Of a stretch of DNA of 64,000 nucleotides, positions 49,942 to 60,460 are shown in pieces. This DNA is from Rubrivivax sp. (GTDB lineage Bacteria > Pseudomonadota > Gammaproteobacteria > Burkholderiales > Burkholderiaceae_C). Made by a program: the position numbers and the translations under genes. The notes beneath the pieces were generated by a model that was not told the origin of the DNA, searched no databases, and worked only from the letters and a program-made list of their open reading frames with translations. How positions within the stretch are numbered: the first letter of the stretch is position 1; each line of letters opens with the position of its first letter. The DNA is taken from assembly GCA_022842595.1 (NCBI GenBank), contig JALHPF010000001.1:124001-188000 (forward strand), read 5' to 3'.

Positions 49942-50475
49942 ATGGCTGCCCCCCGCCCGGCCCGCCAGGCCCGCGCCGCCCCTGCATTGCCAGACGAACA
50001 CATCGGGCTGGAAGCCCGCGCGGTGTCGGCCGACCACCTGGACCTGCGCGTCTGGCTGCGCCTGCTGGCCTGCAGCGCGCAGATCGAGCAGGAGATCCGC
50101 GCCCGGCTGCGCCAGCAGTTCGGCACCACCCTGCCCCGCTTCGACTACCTGGCGCAGCTGGAACGCCACCCCGACGGCCTGCGCATGAGCGCGCTGTCGC
50201 GCTACATGATGGTGACCGGTGGCAACGTCACCGGCCTGACCGACCAGCTCGTGGCGGACGGCTGGGTGGAACGTGTCGCCGACGTCGACGACGGCCGCGC
50301 CTGGCGGGTACGCCTGACGGCCACCGGCCGGCGCGAATTCGCGACCATGGCCTCCCAGCACGAAAGCTGGCTGGCCGAGCTGTTCGACGGTTATGCCGTC
50401 GCCGACAAGAAGCTGCTCTACGAACAACTTGGCCAGCTGCGCCTGCACCTGGCCCGCCCCCGGAGCCGACCATGA
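49942..50475 (+). CDS. MarR family transcriptional regulator
   Basis: [68 protein letters not shown]. Confidence 0.9.
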   Translation: MAAPRPARQARAAPALPDEHIGLEARAVSADHLDLRVWLRLLACSAQIEQEIRARLRQQFGTTLPRFDYLAQLERHPDGLRMSALSRYMMVTGGNVTGLTDQLVADGWVERVADVDDGRAWRVRLTATGRREFATMASQHESWLAELFDGYAVADKKLLYEQLGQLRLHLARPRSRP

Positions 50476-51344
50476 ACCCCAATGACACCTTCGCGCCCAA
50501 CGCCATTGACCCGGCCCTGCTGGCCGGCAACCGCCGTGAACTGGGCGGCTACGAGGCCCGGCATTTCGGCTGGCAACTGCTCGGCCGCGTGGGCGTGGTC
50601 ACGCTGAACCGGCCGGAACGCAAGAACCCGCTGACCTTCGATTCCTATGCCGAACTGCGTGACCTGTTTCGCGCGCTGGTGCAGGCCGTCGACGTCAAGG
50701 CCGTCGTCGTGCAGGGCGCAGGCGACAACTTCTGCTCGGGCGGCGACGTGCACGAGATCATCGGCCCGCTGGTGCGGCTGAAGGCGCCCGAGCTGCTGAT
50801 GTTCACCCGCATGACCGGCGACCTGGTGAAGGCCATGCGCGCCTGCCCGCAGCCCATCGTCGCGGCCGTCGATGGCGTCTGCGCCGGGGCTGGCGCGATC
50901 GTCGCGATGGCCAGTGACCTGCGGCTGGGCACGGCCCGGTCGAAGACCGCATTCCTCTTCAACCGCGTGGGCCTGGCTGGCTGCGACATGGGCGCCTGCG
51001 CGATGCTGCCGCGCATCATCGGCCAGGGCCGCGCGAGCGAATTGCTCTACACGGGGCGGTCGATGACGGGCGACGAGGCCGAACGCTGGGGCTTCCTCAA
51101 CCGCCTGGCTGCCCCCGAAGACCTGGCTGCGCAGGCACTCGCTCTGGCGCAGGAACTCGCCGCCGGCCCCACCTTCGCCAACGGCATCACCAAGACCATG
51201 CTGCACCAGGAATGGTCCATGGGCATCGACCAGGCCATCGAGGCCGAGGCCCAGGCCCAGGCGCTGTGCATGCTGACGGAAGACTTCCAGCGCGCGTACC
51301 ACGCCTTCGTGGCACGCCAGCGTCCGGTGTTCGAAGGCAACTGA
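50472..51344 (+). CDS. Enoyl-CoA hydratase/isomerase family protein
   Basis: [68 protein letters not shown]. Confidence 0.92.
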   Translation: MNPNDTFAPNAIDPALLAGNRRELGGYEARHFGWQLLGRVGVVTLNRPERKNPLTFDSYAELRDLFRALVQAVDVKAVVVQGAGDNFCSGGDVHEIIGPLVRLKAPELLMFTRMTGDLVKAMRACPQPIVAAVDGVCAGAGAIVAMASDLRLGTARSKTAFLFNRVGLAGCDMGACAMLPRIIGQGRASELLYTGRSMTGDEAERWGFLNRLAAPEDLAAQALALAQELAAGPTFANGITKTMLHQEWSMGIDQAIEAEAQAQALCMLTEDFQRAYHAFVARQRPVFEGN

Positions 51345-51360
51345 TCGCGGGAGATTCACC

Positions 51361-52557
51361 ATGGCCGACACCAGCTTCCTCGACTGGCCGTTCTTCGACC
51401 CCGGCCACCGCACGCTGGCGCGTGAGCTCGACGCCTGGGCCACCGCGAACATCGCGCAGACCCACGGCCATGACGTCGACGCCGAATGCCGTGCCCTGGT
51501 ACGCCTGCTGGGCCAGGCCGGCTGGCTGCGCCACGCCGTGGCCGGGCGCGAATTCGGCGGCAGCGCCGAGGCCATCGACACCCGCGCCCTGTGCCTGCTG
51601 CGCGAGACGCTGGCACGGCATTCGGGCCTGGCCGATTTCGCATTCGCGATGCAGGGCCTGGGCAGCGGCGCGATCAGCCTGGACGGAACCGCCGAGCAGC
51701 GCCAGCGCTACCTGCCACGCGTGGCGGCGGGCCAGGCGATCGCCGCCTTTGCACTGTCGGAACCGCAGGCGGGCTCGGACGTGGCGGCAATGGCCTGCAG
51801 CGCGCGGATCGACGGCGACCATGCCGTCATCGACGGCGAGAAGACATGGATCAGCAACGGCGGCATTGCCGACTTCTATGTCGTCTTCGCGCGCAGCGGC
51901 GAAGCTCCGGGAGCGCGCGGCATCAGCGCCTTCATCGTCGACGCCGACACCCCCGGCCTGACGATTGCCGAACGCATCGCGGTGATCGCACCCCACCCGC
52001 TGGCGCGTTTGCGCTTCAGCGGCTGCCGCGTGCCGCTGTCCCGCCGCATCGGCGCGCCGGGCCAGGGTTTCAAGGTGGCGATGCGCACGCTCGACGTGTT
52101 CCGCACCTCGGTGGCCGCGGCCGCGCTGGGGTTCGCCAGGCGGGCGCTGGACGAAGGCCTGCAGCGGTCGATCAGCCGGCAGATGTTCGGCAATGCCCTG
52201 GCCGATTTCCAGCTGACGCAGGCCAAGCTGGCGCAGATGGCCACCACGGTCGACAGCGCGGCCTTGCTCACCTACCGCGCTGCCTGGCAGCGCGACCAGG
52301 GCCGGAACGTGACGCGCGAAGCGGCCATGGCCAAGATGGTGGCCACCGAAGGCGCGCAGCAGGTCATCGACGCGGCGGTGCAGCTGTTCGGCGGTATGGG
52401 TGTGGTCAGTGACATGCCGGTGGAGCGCCTCTACCGGGAGATCCGTGCGCTGCGCATCTACGAAGGTGCGACCGAGGTGCAGCAGCTCATCATCGCGCGT
52501 GACCTGCTGCGCCAGGCCCATAGCCAGGCCGGTATTCAGGCTGCTGCGAAGGACTGA
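51361..52557 (+). CDS. Acyl-CoA dehydrogenase family protein
   Basis: [68 protein letters not shown]. Confidence 0.92.
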   Translation: MADTSFLDWPFFDPGHRTLARELDAWATANIAQTHGHDVDAECRALVRLLGQAGWLRHAVAGREFGGSAEAIDTRALCLLRETLARHSGLADFAFAMQGLGSGAISLDGTAEQRQRYLPRVAAGQAIAAFALSEPQAGSDVAAMACSARIDGDHAVIDGEKTWISNGGIADFYVVFARSGEAPGARGISAFIVDADTPGLTIAERIAVIAPHPLARLRFSGCRVPLSRRIGAPGQGFKVAMRTLDVFRTSVAAAALGFARRALDEGLQRSISRQMFGNALADFQLTQAKLAQMATTVDSAALLTYRAAWQRDQGRNVTREAAMAKMVATEGAQQVIDAAVQLFGGMGVVSDMPVERLYREIRALRIYEGATEVQQLIIARDLLRQAHSQAGIQAAAKD

Positions 52558-52560
52558 GCC

Positions 52561-54171
52561 ATGCCCAGCGCCCATGTCGACCGCTTCGCCAGCGAGCACC
52601 TGCCGCCGGCCGAACAGCAGCCCGAATTCATCTTCGAACTGCCGGAACTGCAGTTCCCGTCGCAGCTGAACTGCGCCACCGAGCTGCTGGACGGCGCCAT
52701 CGACCGGGGCTGGGGCGACCGTGCCTGCATCCATGCCGCCGGCCTGCGCTGGACCTATGCCGATCTGCTGGACCGGGCCAACCGCGTCGCCGAAGTTCTG
52801 GTGGGCGAACTCGGCCTGGTGCCGGGCAACCGCGTGCTGCTGCGGGCGCCGAACAATCCGATGCTGGCGGCCTGCTGGTTCGGCGTCGTCAAGGCCGGCG
52901 GCATCGCCGTGGCGACGATGCCGATGCTGCGTGCGCGAGAACTGAAGACGATCATCGACAAGGCCGAGGTGACGCATGCGCTGTGCGACGCCGCGCTGGC
53001 CGCAGAGCTGGCCGCAGCAGCGGCGGATCGCCCCGGCCTGGCGCATACGCTGCTGTTCAACGACCCCGGCCCGGCTGGCCTGGAAGCGGCGATGGCGCGC
53101 CAGAGTGGCTGCTTCTCGAACGTCGACACCGCCGCCGACGACACCTGCATCCTCGCCTTCACCTCGGGGACCACCGGTGTGCCGAAGGCGACGATGCACT
53201 TCCACCGCGACGTCATGGCCATCTGCGCCTGCTGGCCGCGCCATGTGTTGCGCCCGCGGGCCGACGACGTGTTCATCGGCAGCCCGCCGCTGGCCTTCAC
53301 CTTCGGTCTGGGCGGGCTGCTGTTGTTCCCGATGACGGTGGGTGCAGCCAGCGTGCTGCTGGAAAAGGCGGCCCCGCCGCAGCTGCTGGACGCGATCGCC
53401 CGGTACGGCGCGACGGTGCTCGTCACCGCGCCCACGTCGTACCGCACGATGGCCGCGCAGGGCGAGGCCCTGCGCAGCGGCACGCTGCGCCGTTGTGTGT
53501 CGGCCGGCGAGGTGCTGCCGGCTTCGACACGCGCGTTGTGGAGACAGGCCACCGGCATCGAGCTCATCGACGGCATCGGAGCGACCGAGCTGCTGCACAT
53601 CTTCATCTCGGCCGACGAGTCGCAGGCACGGCCCGGCGCCACCGGCCTGCCCGTGCCGGGCTACCGCGCCTGCGTCGTCGACGACACGATGCAGCCCCTG
53701 CCCGCGGGCCAGATCGGCCGGCTGGCGGTGAAGGGGCCCACCGGCTGCCGCTATCTGGCCGACGAGCGCCAGCGCCAGTATGTGCAGCAGGGCTGGAACC
53801 TCACCGGCGACGCCTATTGGGTCGACGCTGACGGCTACTTCCACTACCACTCGCGCACCGACGACATGATCGTCTCGGCCGGCTACAACATCGCCGCGCC
53901 CGAGGTCGAAGACGCGCTGCTGCTGCACCCGGCGGTGGCCGAATGTGCCGTCATCGGCGTGGCCGACGCCGAGCGTGGGCAGATCGTCAAGGCCTTCGTG
54001 GTCCTTCGTCCGGGGTTCGATGCCGGGCCCGAACAGGTGCAGGCGCTGCAGGAATTCACCAAGCAGAGCATCGCGCCCTACAAGTACCCGCGCGCGGTCG
54101 AGTTCGTGGCGAGCCTGCCGCGCACCGAAACCGGCAAGCTTCAGCGCTTCAAGCTGCACGCATCGGGCTGA
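52561..54171 (+). CDS. Aromatic acid-CoA ligase (benzoate / 2-aminobenzoate-CoA ligase type)
   Basis: LAFTSGTTGVPKATMHFHRDVMAIC; GYNIAAPEVEDALLLHPAVAECAVIGVADAERGQIVKAFVVLRPG; YKYPRAVEFVASLPRTETGKLQRFKL. Confidence 0.88.
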   Translation: MPSAHVDRFASEHLPPAEQQPEFIFELPELQFPSQLNCATELLDGAIDRGWGDRACIHAAGLRWTYADLLDRANRVAEVLVGELGLVPGNRVLLRAPNNPMLAACWFGVVKAGGIAVATMPMLRARELKTIIDKAEVTHALCDAALAAELAAAAADRPGLAHTLLFNDPGPAGLEAAMARQSGCFSNVDTAADDTCILAFTSGTTGVPKATMHFHRDVMAICACWPRHVLRPRADDVFIGSPPLAFTFGLGGLLLFPMTVGAASVLLEKAAPPQLLDAIARYGATVLVTAPTSYRTMAAQGEALRSGTLRRCVSAGEVLPASTRALWRQATGIELIDGIGATELLHIFISADESQARPGATGLPVPGYRACVVDDTMQPLPAGQIGRLAVKGPTGCRYLADERQRQYVQQGWNLTGDAYWVDADGYFHYHSRTDDMIVSAGYNIAAPEVEDALLLHPAVAECAVIGVADAERGQIVKAFVVLRPGFDAGPEQVQALQEFTKQSIAPYKYPRAVEFVASLPRTETGKLQRFKLHASG

Positions 54172-54181
54172 ACGCCACGTC

Positions 54182-54598
54182 ATGACCCGCCGCTTCGAGC
54201 GCCCATTGCGCATTCGCTTCTCGCACTGCGACCCCGCAGGCATCGTGTTCTATCCGCAGTACTTCGTGCTCTTCAACGGCCTGGTCGAGGACTGGGTGAG
54301 CGAAGCGCTGGGCATCCCGTATGCCGCGCTCATCGGCGAACGCCGGGTCGGCCTGCCCACGGTCAGCCTGCAGTGCGACTTCAAGGCCGTCTGCCGCATG
54401 GGCGACGATGTCTGCCTCGGCCTGGCGCTGGACCACATCGGCCGCAGTTCGCTTCGCCTGCGGCTGGACTGCCGGCGTGGCGACACCCTGTGCGTGGCGG
54501 CCACCAGCACCCTGGTGACGACGAACCTGGACAGACACCGCGCCATTGCCCTGCCCGCGGACCTGCACGCTGCCATGCTGGCCTTCCAGGCCCCTTGA
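54182..54598 (+). CDS. Hotdog-fold acyl-CoA thioesterase (4HBT-like)
   Basis: RIRFSHCDPAGIVFYPQYFVLFNGLVEDWVSEALGIPYA. Confidence 0.85.
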   Translation: MTRRFERPLRIRFSHCDPAGIVFYPQYFVLFNGLVEDWVSEALGIPYAALIGERRVGLPTVSLQCDFKAVCRMGDDVCLGLALDHIGRSSLRLRLDCRRGDTLCVAATSTLVTTNLDRHRAIALPADLHAAMLAFQAP

Positions 54599-54624
54599 CC
54601 CCTTGACCCATTGACCCCTTGAAC
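54593..54624. repeat. Four tandem 8-bp repeats (CCTTGACC) across the thioesterase stop codon
   Basis: CCTTGACC CCTTGACC CATTGACC CCTTGAAC. Confidence 0.9.
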
Positions 54625-54639
54625 ACCGGAGACCCCGCC

Positions 54640-55038
54640 ATGCAGGTATTGCTTCCCCCCGGCTGGCCGCGACCGCGCGGCTATGCCAACGGCGTGGTCG
54701 CCAGCGGCCGCACGGTGTTCGTCGCCGGCATGATCGGCTGGGACGCCCAGGGCCGGTTCCACACCGACGATTTCGCCGGCCAGGCTCACCAGGCGCTGGC
54801 CAACATCGTCGCCGTGCTGAAGGCCGGCGACGCCGAGCCGCGCCACATCACGCGCATGACCTGGTACGTGCTGGACAAGCGCGAGTACCTGGCCGCATTG
54901 CCCGGCATCGGCCAGGCCTTCCGCGAACTCGTGGGGCACTACGACATCGCGATGACGGCGGTGCAGGTCAGTGCGCTGATCGAAGACCGCGCACGCTTGG
55001 AGATCGAGGTCACGGCGGTCGTGCCGGATGCCCCCTGA
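54640..55038 (+). CDS. RidA/YjgF/YER057c family protein
   Basis: MQVLLPPGWPRPRGYANGVVASGRTVFVAGMIGWDAQGRF...LEIEVTAVVPDAP. Confidence 0.85.
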   Translation: MQVLLPPGWPRPRGYANGVVASGRTVFVAGMIGWDAQGRFHTDDFAGQAHQALANIVAVLKAGDAEPRHITRMTWYVLDKREYLAALPGIGQAFRELVGHYDIAMTAVQVSALIEDRARLEIEVTAVVPDAP

Positions 55039-55312
55039 CTCGCGCAGCAGAGGACCCCCTTCAGCAGGAACGGCAGACAACGGGGGAACCGCCGACCGAA
55101 CGCGAGGCCCCGAATCGGGAATAGTGCGCTGCGAGAGCGGTTCACACGAACTGGGCCGGCATCACGCAGGTCTTGCGCGCTTTGTTGCCGGCCCCGGCGG
55201 CCGATAGTGCTAGACATGAACGCGGCCCGGAGCAGGCGCGACCCTGCCTGCCCTGGAGAACCTTGTGTTCTGCACGGGCTGGCACTTTCGACCACCGACT
55301 GGAGACGACTTC

Positions 55313-56860
55313 GTGAGCCATTTCAAGGATCTTCGCGTGGGCACGCGCCTGGGCCTGGCCTTCGCCGCCATCCTGGTACTGACCGTCGCCCTCGCTGGGT
55401 TTGCCGTGTATCAATTGTCCAGGGTCAACGCCACCTCGGTCGAGATGGAGAGCCGCTGGGTGCCCAGTCTGCGGCTGAGCCTGTCGATGAACAAACTGAT
55501 CAGCGCTGTCAAGATGGCAGAGCTGCGACACATGATGTCGCCCGACGCAGCGGTCAAGGCCGGCATGGAAGTCCAACTGAAGTCACTGCGGACCCAGCTG
55601 GACGGACAGCGTGCCGAGTTCGAGGCGCTGCCGGCAGGCGCAGACGCCGCAAAGAGCTGGGTCGCGTTCAAGTCGGCATGGGCGGGTTATCTGGCCGATC
55701 AGGAGAAGATCCTGCAGATGTCCAACCAGTACCAGACGGACGAAGCCCAGGCGCTTGCCAATGGGAATTCGGGACAGATGTTCGAGGCTGCCGAGAACGC
55801 GCTGGCCGCCTTGGTGGACGTGAACTCACGCGGCGTGCAGTCGGCCGGAGCCATGAGCCAGCAGGTGTTCCAGGCCGCCAAGGGCGGCATCGGTGGCGCC
55901 TTGCTGGTCATCCTGGCCCTGGGCGTGGCCGCGTCGGTGTGGACCACACGTTCGATCACGGGCCCGATCCGCGAGGCCGTGAGGGTCGCGCAGACGGTGG
56001 CAGCGGGCGACCTGGGCTCGAGGATCGAAGTCACGCGCCGCGATGAAACCGGTCAGTTGCTGGCCGCACTGAAGCACATGAACGAAAGCCTCGTCGGGAT
56101 CGTCAGCAACGTGCGCCAGAGCAGCGATTCCATCGCGACGGGCAGTTCGCAGATCGCCAGCGGCAATGCGGACCTGTCGCAGCGGACGGAAGACCAGGCC
56201 GCCCGGTTGCAGCAGACCGCCGCGTCGATGGAGGAACTGACGTCCTCGGTCAGGACCAATGCCGACACGGCCAACCTGGCGAACCAGTTCGCTGCCGGCG
56301 CCAGCGAGGCGGCGGCTCGAGGCGGCGAGGTCGTGGGTCATGTCGTGAGCACCATGCAAGGCATCACGGCGTCCAGCAAGAAGATCGGCGACATCATCGG
56401 CGTCATCGACGGCATCGCCTTCCAGACCAACATCCTGGCCTTGAACGCGGCGGTGGAAGCTGCCCGTGCCGGTGAACAGGGTCGCGGCTTTGCCGTGGTG
56501 GCCTCGGAGGTCCGTGGACTGGCACAACGCAGTGCGAAGGCATCGCGAGAGATCAAGAACCTGATCGGCGAGAGCGTAACCAAGGTGGAGACCGGCTCCC
56601 GACTGGTCGACGAGGCCGGGCGATCGATGGCCGACATCGTCCATCAGGTCGGGCGGGTGACTGAACTGATCGCCCAGATCAGCGCCGTCAGTGCCGAACA
56701 GACCGAGGGCATCGACCAGGTCGGCGGGGCCGTGCAGCAACTGGATCGCTCGACGCAGCAGAACGCAGCGTTGGTCGAAGAGAGTGCCGCCGCGGCCGAA
56801 AGCCTGAAGCAGCAGGCGGCCCGACTGGCCGAGGTGGTGGGCGCGTTCCGCATGGCCTAG
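55313..56860 (+). CDS. Methyl-accepting chemotaxis protein
   Basis: N-terminal TM, HAMP-like region, signalling core [55 protein letters not shown] start. Confidence 0.93.
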   Translation: MSHFKDLRVGTRLGLAFAAILVLTVALAGFAVYQLSRVNATSVEMESRWVPSLRLSLSMNKLISAVKMAELRHMMSPDAAVKAGMEVQLKSLRTQLDGQRAEFEALPAGADAAKSWVAFKSAWAGYLADQEKILQMSNQYQTDEAQALANGNSGQMFEAAENALAALVDVNSRGVQSAGAMSQQVFQAAKGGIGGALLVILALGVAASVWTTRSITGPIREAVRVAQTVAAGDLGSRIEVTRRDETGQLLAALKHMNESLVGIVSNVRQSSDSIATGSSQIASGNADLSQRTEDQAARLQQTAASMEELTSSVRTNADTANLANQFAAGASEAAARGGEVVGHVVSTMQGITASSKKIGDIIGVIDGIAFQTNILALNAAVEAARAGEQGRGFAVVASEVRGLAQRSAKASREIKNLIGESVTKVETGSRLVDEAGRSMADIVHQVGRVTELIAQISAVSAEQTEGIDQVGGAVQQLDRSTQQNAALVEESAAAAESLKQQAARLAEVVGAFRMA

Positions 56861-57005
56861 GGCAGACATCCCGACCCCGACACCTCAAGGGTCGGTTCGA
56901 GAGGAAGCGCCGCCCTCCTTCCACGACGGCGTGCCCAGTTCGCCGCGCCTTGGCTGCGAACAAATGCTCAAGATGCTTGAATCTCTGAAAATCAGAGCGA
57001 TAGCT

Positions 57006-57032
57006 TAAACATATCGATCACTTTATCGATAG
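57006..57032 (+). promoter_or_regulatory. Candidate sigma28 (FliA) promoter upstream of second MCP
   Basis: TAAA-N15-ATCGATAG versus consensus TAAA-N15-GCCGATAA. Confidence 0.55.
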
Positions 57033-57117
57033 AACTGATACTTCTGATGACCGAATTGCCCCTGCTGTTCCGACAGCAGGCGCATCCCCTGCGAATCAGT
57101 TGCTGAAGGTTCATCCA

Positions 57118-58698
57118 ATGAAGTTCTTTTCCAATGCCACCGTGGCCAGGCGCCTGACCCTGGGCTTCGGCCTGATGCTGGTGATCCTGGCTGCCGTGGC
57201 CGTGCTGGCCATGTTCAAGGTGCAGACCATCGACGCCGCGCTTCGCGCCAACAGCGAGCAGAACGCGCTGATCCAGCGTTATGCGATCAACTTCCGCGGT
57301 TCGGCCCATGACCGGGCCATCGCCATTCGCGACGTGGTGCTGGCCGCCACCCCGGCCGACGGCGAACGCGAGCGGGCCACCATCCAGGAACTGGCCGCGT
57401 TCTATGCCAACTCGGCGGGGCCCTTGGAAAAACTCGTCAGCGCGCCGGGTGCCGAACCCGAACTGGCCCGCCTCTACGCCGGCATCCAGGCCATCGAAGC
57501 CCGCGCCGTGGCCACCACCCAGCGCATCGTCGCTGGCATGGCAGAAGGAGACACGGCCGCAGCCCGGCAACTGCTCTGGGCGCAGGCCAAGCCCGAGTAC
57601 GTGCAGTGGCTGGCGGCCGTGAACAAGCTGATCGACTTCGAGGAAGCACACATCCAGGCCGCGAACAAGACGGCGCTCGGCGAAGCCGGCAGCTTCCTGT
57701 CGGCGATGCTCATCGCACTGGCCCTGGCCCTGGTGGCTGCCGGTACGCTGGCCTGGGCGATCTCGCGCAGCGTCCTCACGCAGTTGGGCGCCGAGCCGCA
57801 AGTGCTGGGCGATGCCGCCAAGCGCGTCGCCCAAGGCGACCTGAGCCTCGTGCCGGGCGCTGCTGCGGCTCCGTCAGGCAGCGTGCTGGAATCGCTGGGC
57901 GCCATGCAGCAGAGCCTGGCGCGGCTGGTGGGCGCAGTCCGCGGCGCGTCCGACTCCATCGCCACCGGTTCGCACGAGATCGCCAGTGGCAACACCGACT
58001 TGAGCCAGCGCACCGAAGTCCAAGCCAGCCATCTGCAGCAGACCGCCTCGGCGATGGAGGAGCTGTCGCAGACGGTGCAGGCCAATGCCGACACCGCCGC
58101 TCAGGCCAACCGCATGGCCGGCAGTGCGTCGGCCGAGGCCGAGAAGGGCGGGACGATGGTCGGCCGGGTCGTCGAGACGATGGACGACATTGCCCAGTCC
58201 TCGCGCAAGATCGCCGACATCATCGGCACCATCGACGGCATCGCCTTCCAGACCAACATCCTGGCGCTGAATGCGGCGGTCGAGGCGGCACGGGCTGGCG
58301 AGCAGGGCCGCGGCTTCGCCGTCGTCGCTTCGGAAGTGCGCAACCTGGCACAACGCTCGGCGACCGCAGCGCGCGAGATCAAGACGCTGATCGGTGCCAG
58401 TGCCGAGAAGGTCGAGAACGGTACCCGCCTGGTCGCCGATGCCGGCAAGACCATGGACAGCATCGTGAACCAGGTGCGGGATGTCAGTGCGCTGATCGGC
58501 CGCATTTCCAGCGCCACCATCGAGCAGTCGCAGGGCATCGGCCAGGTGGGCCAGGCCGTGAGCGAGCTCGACCGCACCACGCAGCAGAACGCGGCCCTGG
58601 TGGAACAGAGCGCGGCGGCCGCCAGCAGCCTGAGCGAGCAGGCCTCGCGACTGGCCGACACGGTGCGGGTGTTCAAGCTGAGCAACGCGGTGGCGTGA
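57118..58698 (+). CDS. Methyl-accepting chemotaxis protein
   Basis: [87 protein letters not shown]. Confidence 0.95.
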   Translation: MKFFSNATVARRLTLGFGLMLVILAAVAVLAMFKVQTIDAALRANSEQNALIQRYAINFRGSAHDRAIAIRDVVLAATPADGERERATIQELAAFYANSAGPLEKLVSAPGAEPELARLYAGIQAIEARAVATTQRIVAGMAEGDTAAARQLLWAQAKPEYVQWLAAVNKLIDFEEAHIQAANKTALGEAGSFLSAMLIALALALVAAGTLAWAISRSVLTQLGAEPQVLGDAAKRVAQGDLSLVPGAAAAPSGSVLESLGAMQQSLARLVGAVRGASDSIATGSHEIASGNTDLSQRTEVQASHLQQTASAMEELSQTVQANADTAAQANRMAGSASAEAEKGGTMVGRVVETMDDIAQSSRKIADIIGTIDGIAFQTNILALNAAVEAARAGEQGRGFAVVASEVRNLAQRSATAAREIKTLIGASAEKVENGTRLVADAGKTMDSIVNQVRDVSALIGRISSATIEQSQGIGQVGQAVSELDRTTQQNAALVEQSAAAASSLSEQASRLADTVRVFKLSNAVA

Positions 58699-58965
58699 CG
58701 ACACGGGTTCTGCCGATGCAGGAGGGCGATGTCGAACTCACGCCCGAAAAGCGCCCCTGGTCACCGCAGCCCGGAAGGGCTGCTGCGCACCATGGGCTGC
58801 AACGCCGGTGTCGGTGGCCGCAGCCACTGGACCTGCGGGCGACAATCCGCTGCTCCACGCCGAAACCCCGAGAGCAGCCGCAGATGAAGATCTCGAGAGG
58901 CCTGCCATCATGACCACGAAGCGTTTCGCAATTGCTGTTGCGCTGGACGGCGGACAGCCATCGAC

Positions 58966-59379
58966 ATGCTGATCCACCCCATGCGTCTGCGGCCCGGCTG
59001 TGACCTGCGCCGCGCGCTTGAAGACACCCTGGCAACCCAGGGTGTGCAGGCGGGCTTCGTGCTGTCGGGCATGGGCAGCCTGCGCCCGACGGTGCTGCGG
59101 CTGGCCGGTGCCGAGCAGACGCTGCAGCTGGATGAAGACGTGGAACTGCTGACCCTGGCAGGCAGCCTGGGCCGGGGCCCTGCAGGAGGCCATTCGCACC
59201 TGCATGCCAGCGTCTCGCTGCCCGAAGGCCGCGTGCTGGGTGGCCATGTCGGCTATGGCTGCGTGGTGCGCACCACGGCCGAAGTGCTGCTGGCGCTGCT
59301 GCCCGCGTGGCAGTTCACACGCGAGGCCGACCCGGCCACCGGCTGGGCCGAACTCGTCGTGCGGCGCAACGAGGTCTGA
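58966..59379 (+). CDS. PPC/DUF296 domain protein
   Basis: MRLRPGCDLRRALEDTLATQGVQAGFVLSGMGSLRPTVLRLAG...LTLAGSLGRGPAGGHSHLHASVSLPEGRVLGGHV. Confidence 0.88.
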   Translation: MLIHPMRLRPGCDLRRALEDTLATQGVQAGFVLSGMGSLRPTVLRLAGAEQTLQLDEDVELLTLAGSLGRGPAGGHSHLHASVSLPEGRVLGGHVGYGCVVRTTAEVLLALLPAWQFTREADPATGWAELVVRRNEV

Positions 59380-59402
59380 ATCGATTGTCCGGAGGGCGGG
59401 CT

Positions 59403-60053
59403 TCAGCCCGCCTTCGCTCCAGGCTGGGGCGTCAGACGCAAATAGGGCGTGACGGCGGTGTACCCCAGCGGGAACTTCTGCTTGATCACCTCCGGGTCCT
59501 GGATCGACGGCAGGATCACCACGTCCTCGCCCTGCTTCCAGTTGCCCGGCGTGGCCACGCTGTGGTGGTCGGTGAGCTGCAGCGAGTCGATCACGCGCAG
59601 GATCTCGTCGAAGTTGCGCCCGGTGCTGGCGGGGTAGGTGATGATCAACCGCACCTTCTTGGCCGGGTCGATGACGAACAGCGAACGAACGGTGGCCGTG
59701 GCGCTGGCGTTCGGGTGGATCAGGTCGTAGAGCTCGCTGACCCTGCGGTCGGCGTCGGCGATGATGGGGAAACCCACCACCGTGTTCTGGGTGCGGTTGA
59801 TGTCCTCGATCCACGGGCCGTGCGATTCGAGCTTGTCCACCGACAGCGCGATGACCTTCACGTTGCGCCTGGCGAATTCGTCCTTCAACTTCGACGTCAG
59901 GCCCAGTTCGGTGGTGCACACGGGGGTGAAGTCGGCGGGGTGCGAGAACAGCACGCCCCAGCTGTCGCCCAGCCATTCATGGAACTTGATCGGGCCGAGG
60001 CTGGAAGCCTGTTCGAAGTCGGGGGCGGTGTCGCCGAGGTGGAGGCTGGGCAT
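59403..60053 (-). CDS. 1-Cys (Prx6-like) peroxiredoxin
   Basis: MPSLHLGDTAPDFEQASSLGPIKFHEWLGDSWGVLFSHPADFTPVCTTELG. Confidence 0.93.
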   Translation of the reverse strand: MPSLHLGDTAPDFEQASSLGPIKFHEWLGDSWGVLFSHPADFTPVCTTELGLTSKLKDEFARRNVKVIALSVDKLESHGPWIEDINRTQNTVVGFPIIADADRRVSELYDLIHPNASATATVRSLFVIDPAKKVRLIITYPASTGRNFDEILRVIDSLQLTDHHSVATPGNWKQGEDVVILPSIQDPEVIKQKFPLGYTAVTPYLRLTPQPGAKAG

Positions 60054-60460
60054 GGTGATTCCTGGTGGGTGATGAAGTCCCCCGACCCTACGCCGCTCGA
60101 GATCGCATGTCCAAGAAGCTTCTCGCACATGCATATGCAGTCAGCAGATGGCCACTGAACGAGAAGTGACCTCAAGCGCTCACGCCGGTAGGCCTTGGGC
60201 TGCAAGGGCACATCACCACGGATCACAGCCACCCAAGGCACCGGAACCGAATAGAAAGCGCGATTCAAGCCGATGGGCCAAGGTCATGGAAGAAGGCGAC
60301 GCCCAGCGACTGGCGGCGGTTGCCCGTGTCGAAGCCACAGGCTTCGGTGGCGGAGCTCGGGCCCAGGTCCGCGTGCGCCCGTTGGTCTGGGCCATCGGCC
60401 CCGGGCTCGCCCGGGTGGTCATTGGGCCGGCCCGCCGACGCGACGCCGTTTTCGCGGCCG

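Noticed and set aside
51187-54243. 1018-aa minus-strand ORF opposite acyl-CoA dehydrogenase and CoA ligase
   Set aside because: Shadow ORF with His/Arg/Gln/Gly-rich composition.
55181-55207. GCCGATAG as a sigma28 -10 upstream of the first MCP
   Set aside because: Good -10 but the -35 position reads TTTG instead of TAAA; too weak to call.
58738-58965. Possible short gene (MTTKRFAIAVALDGGQPSTC) before the PPC-domain gene
   Set aside because: Only about 20 codons before a stop; no supporting motif.
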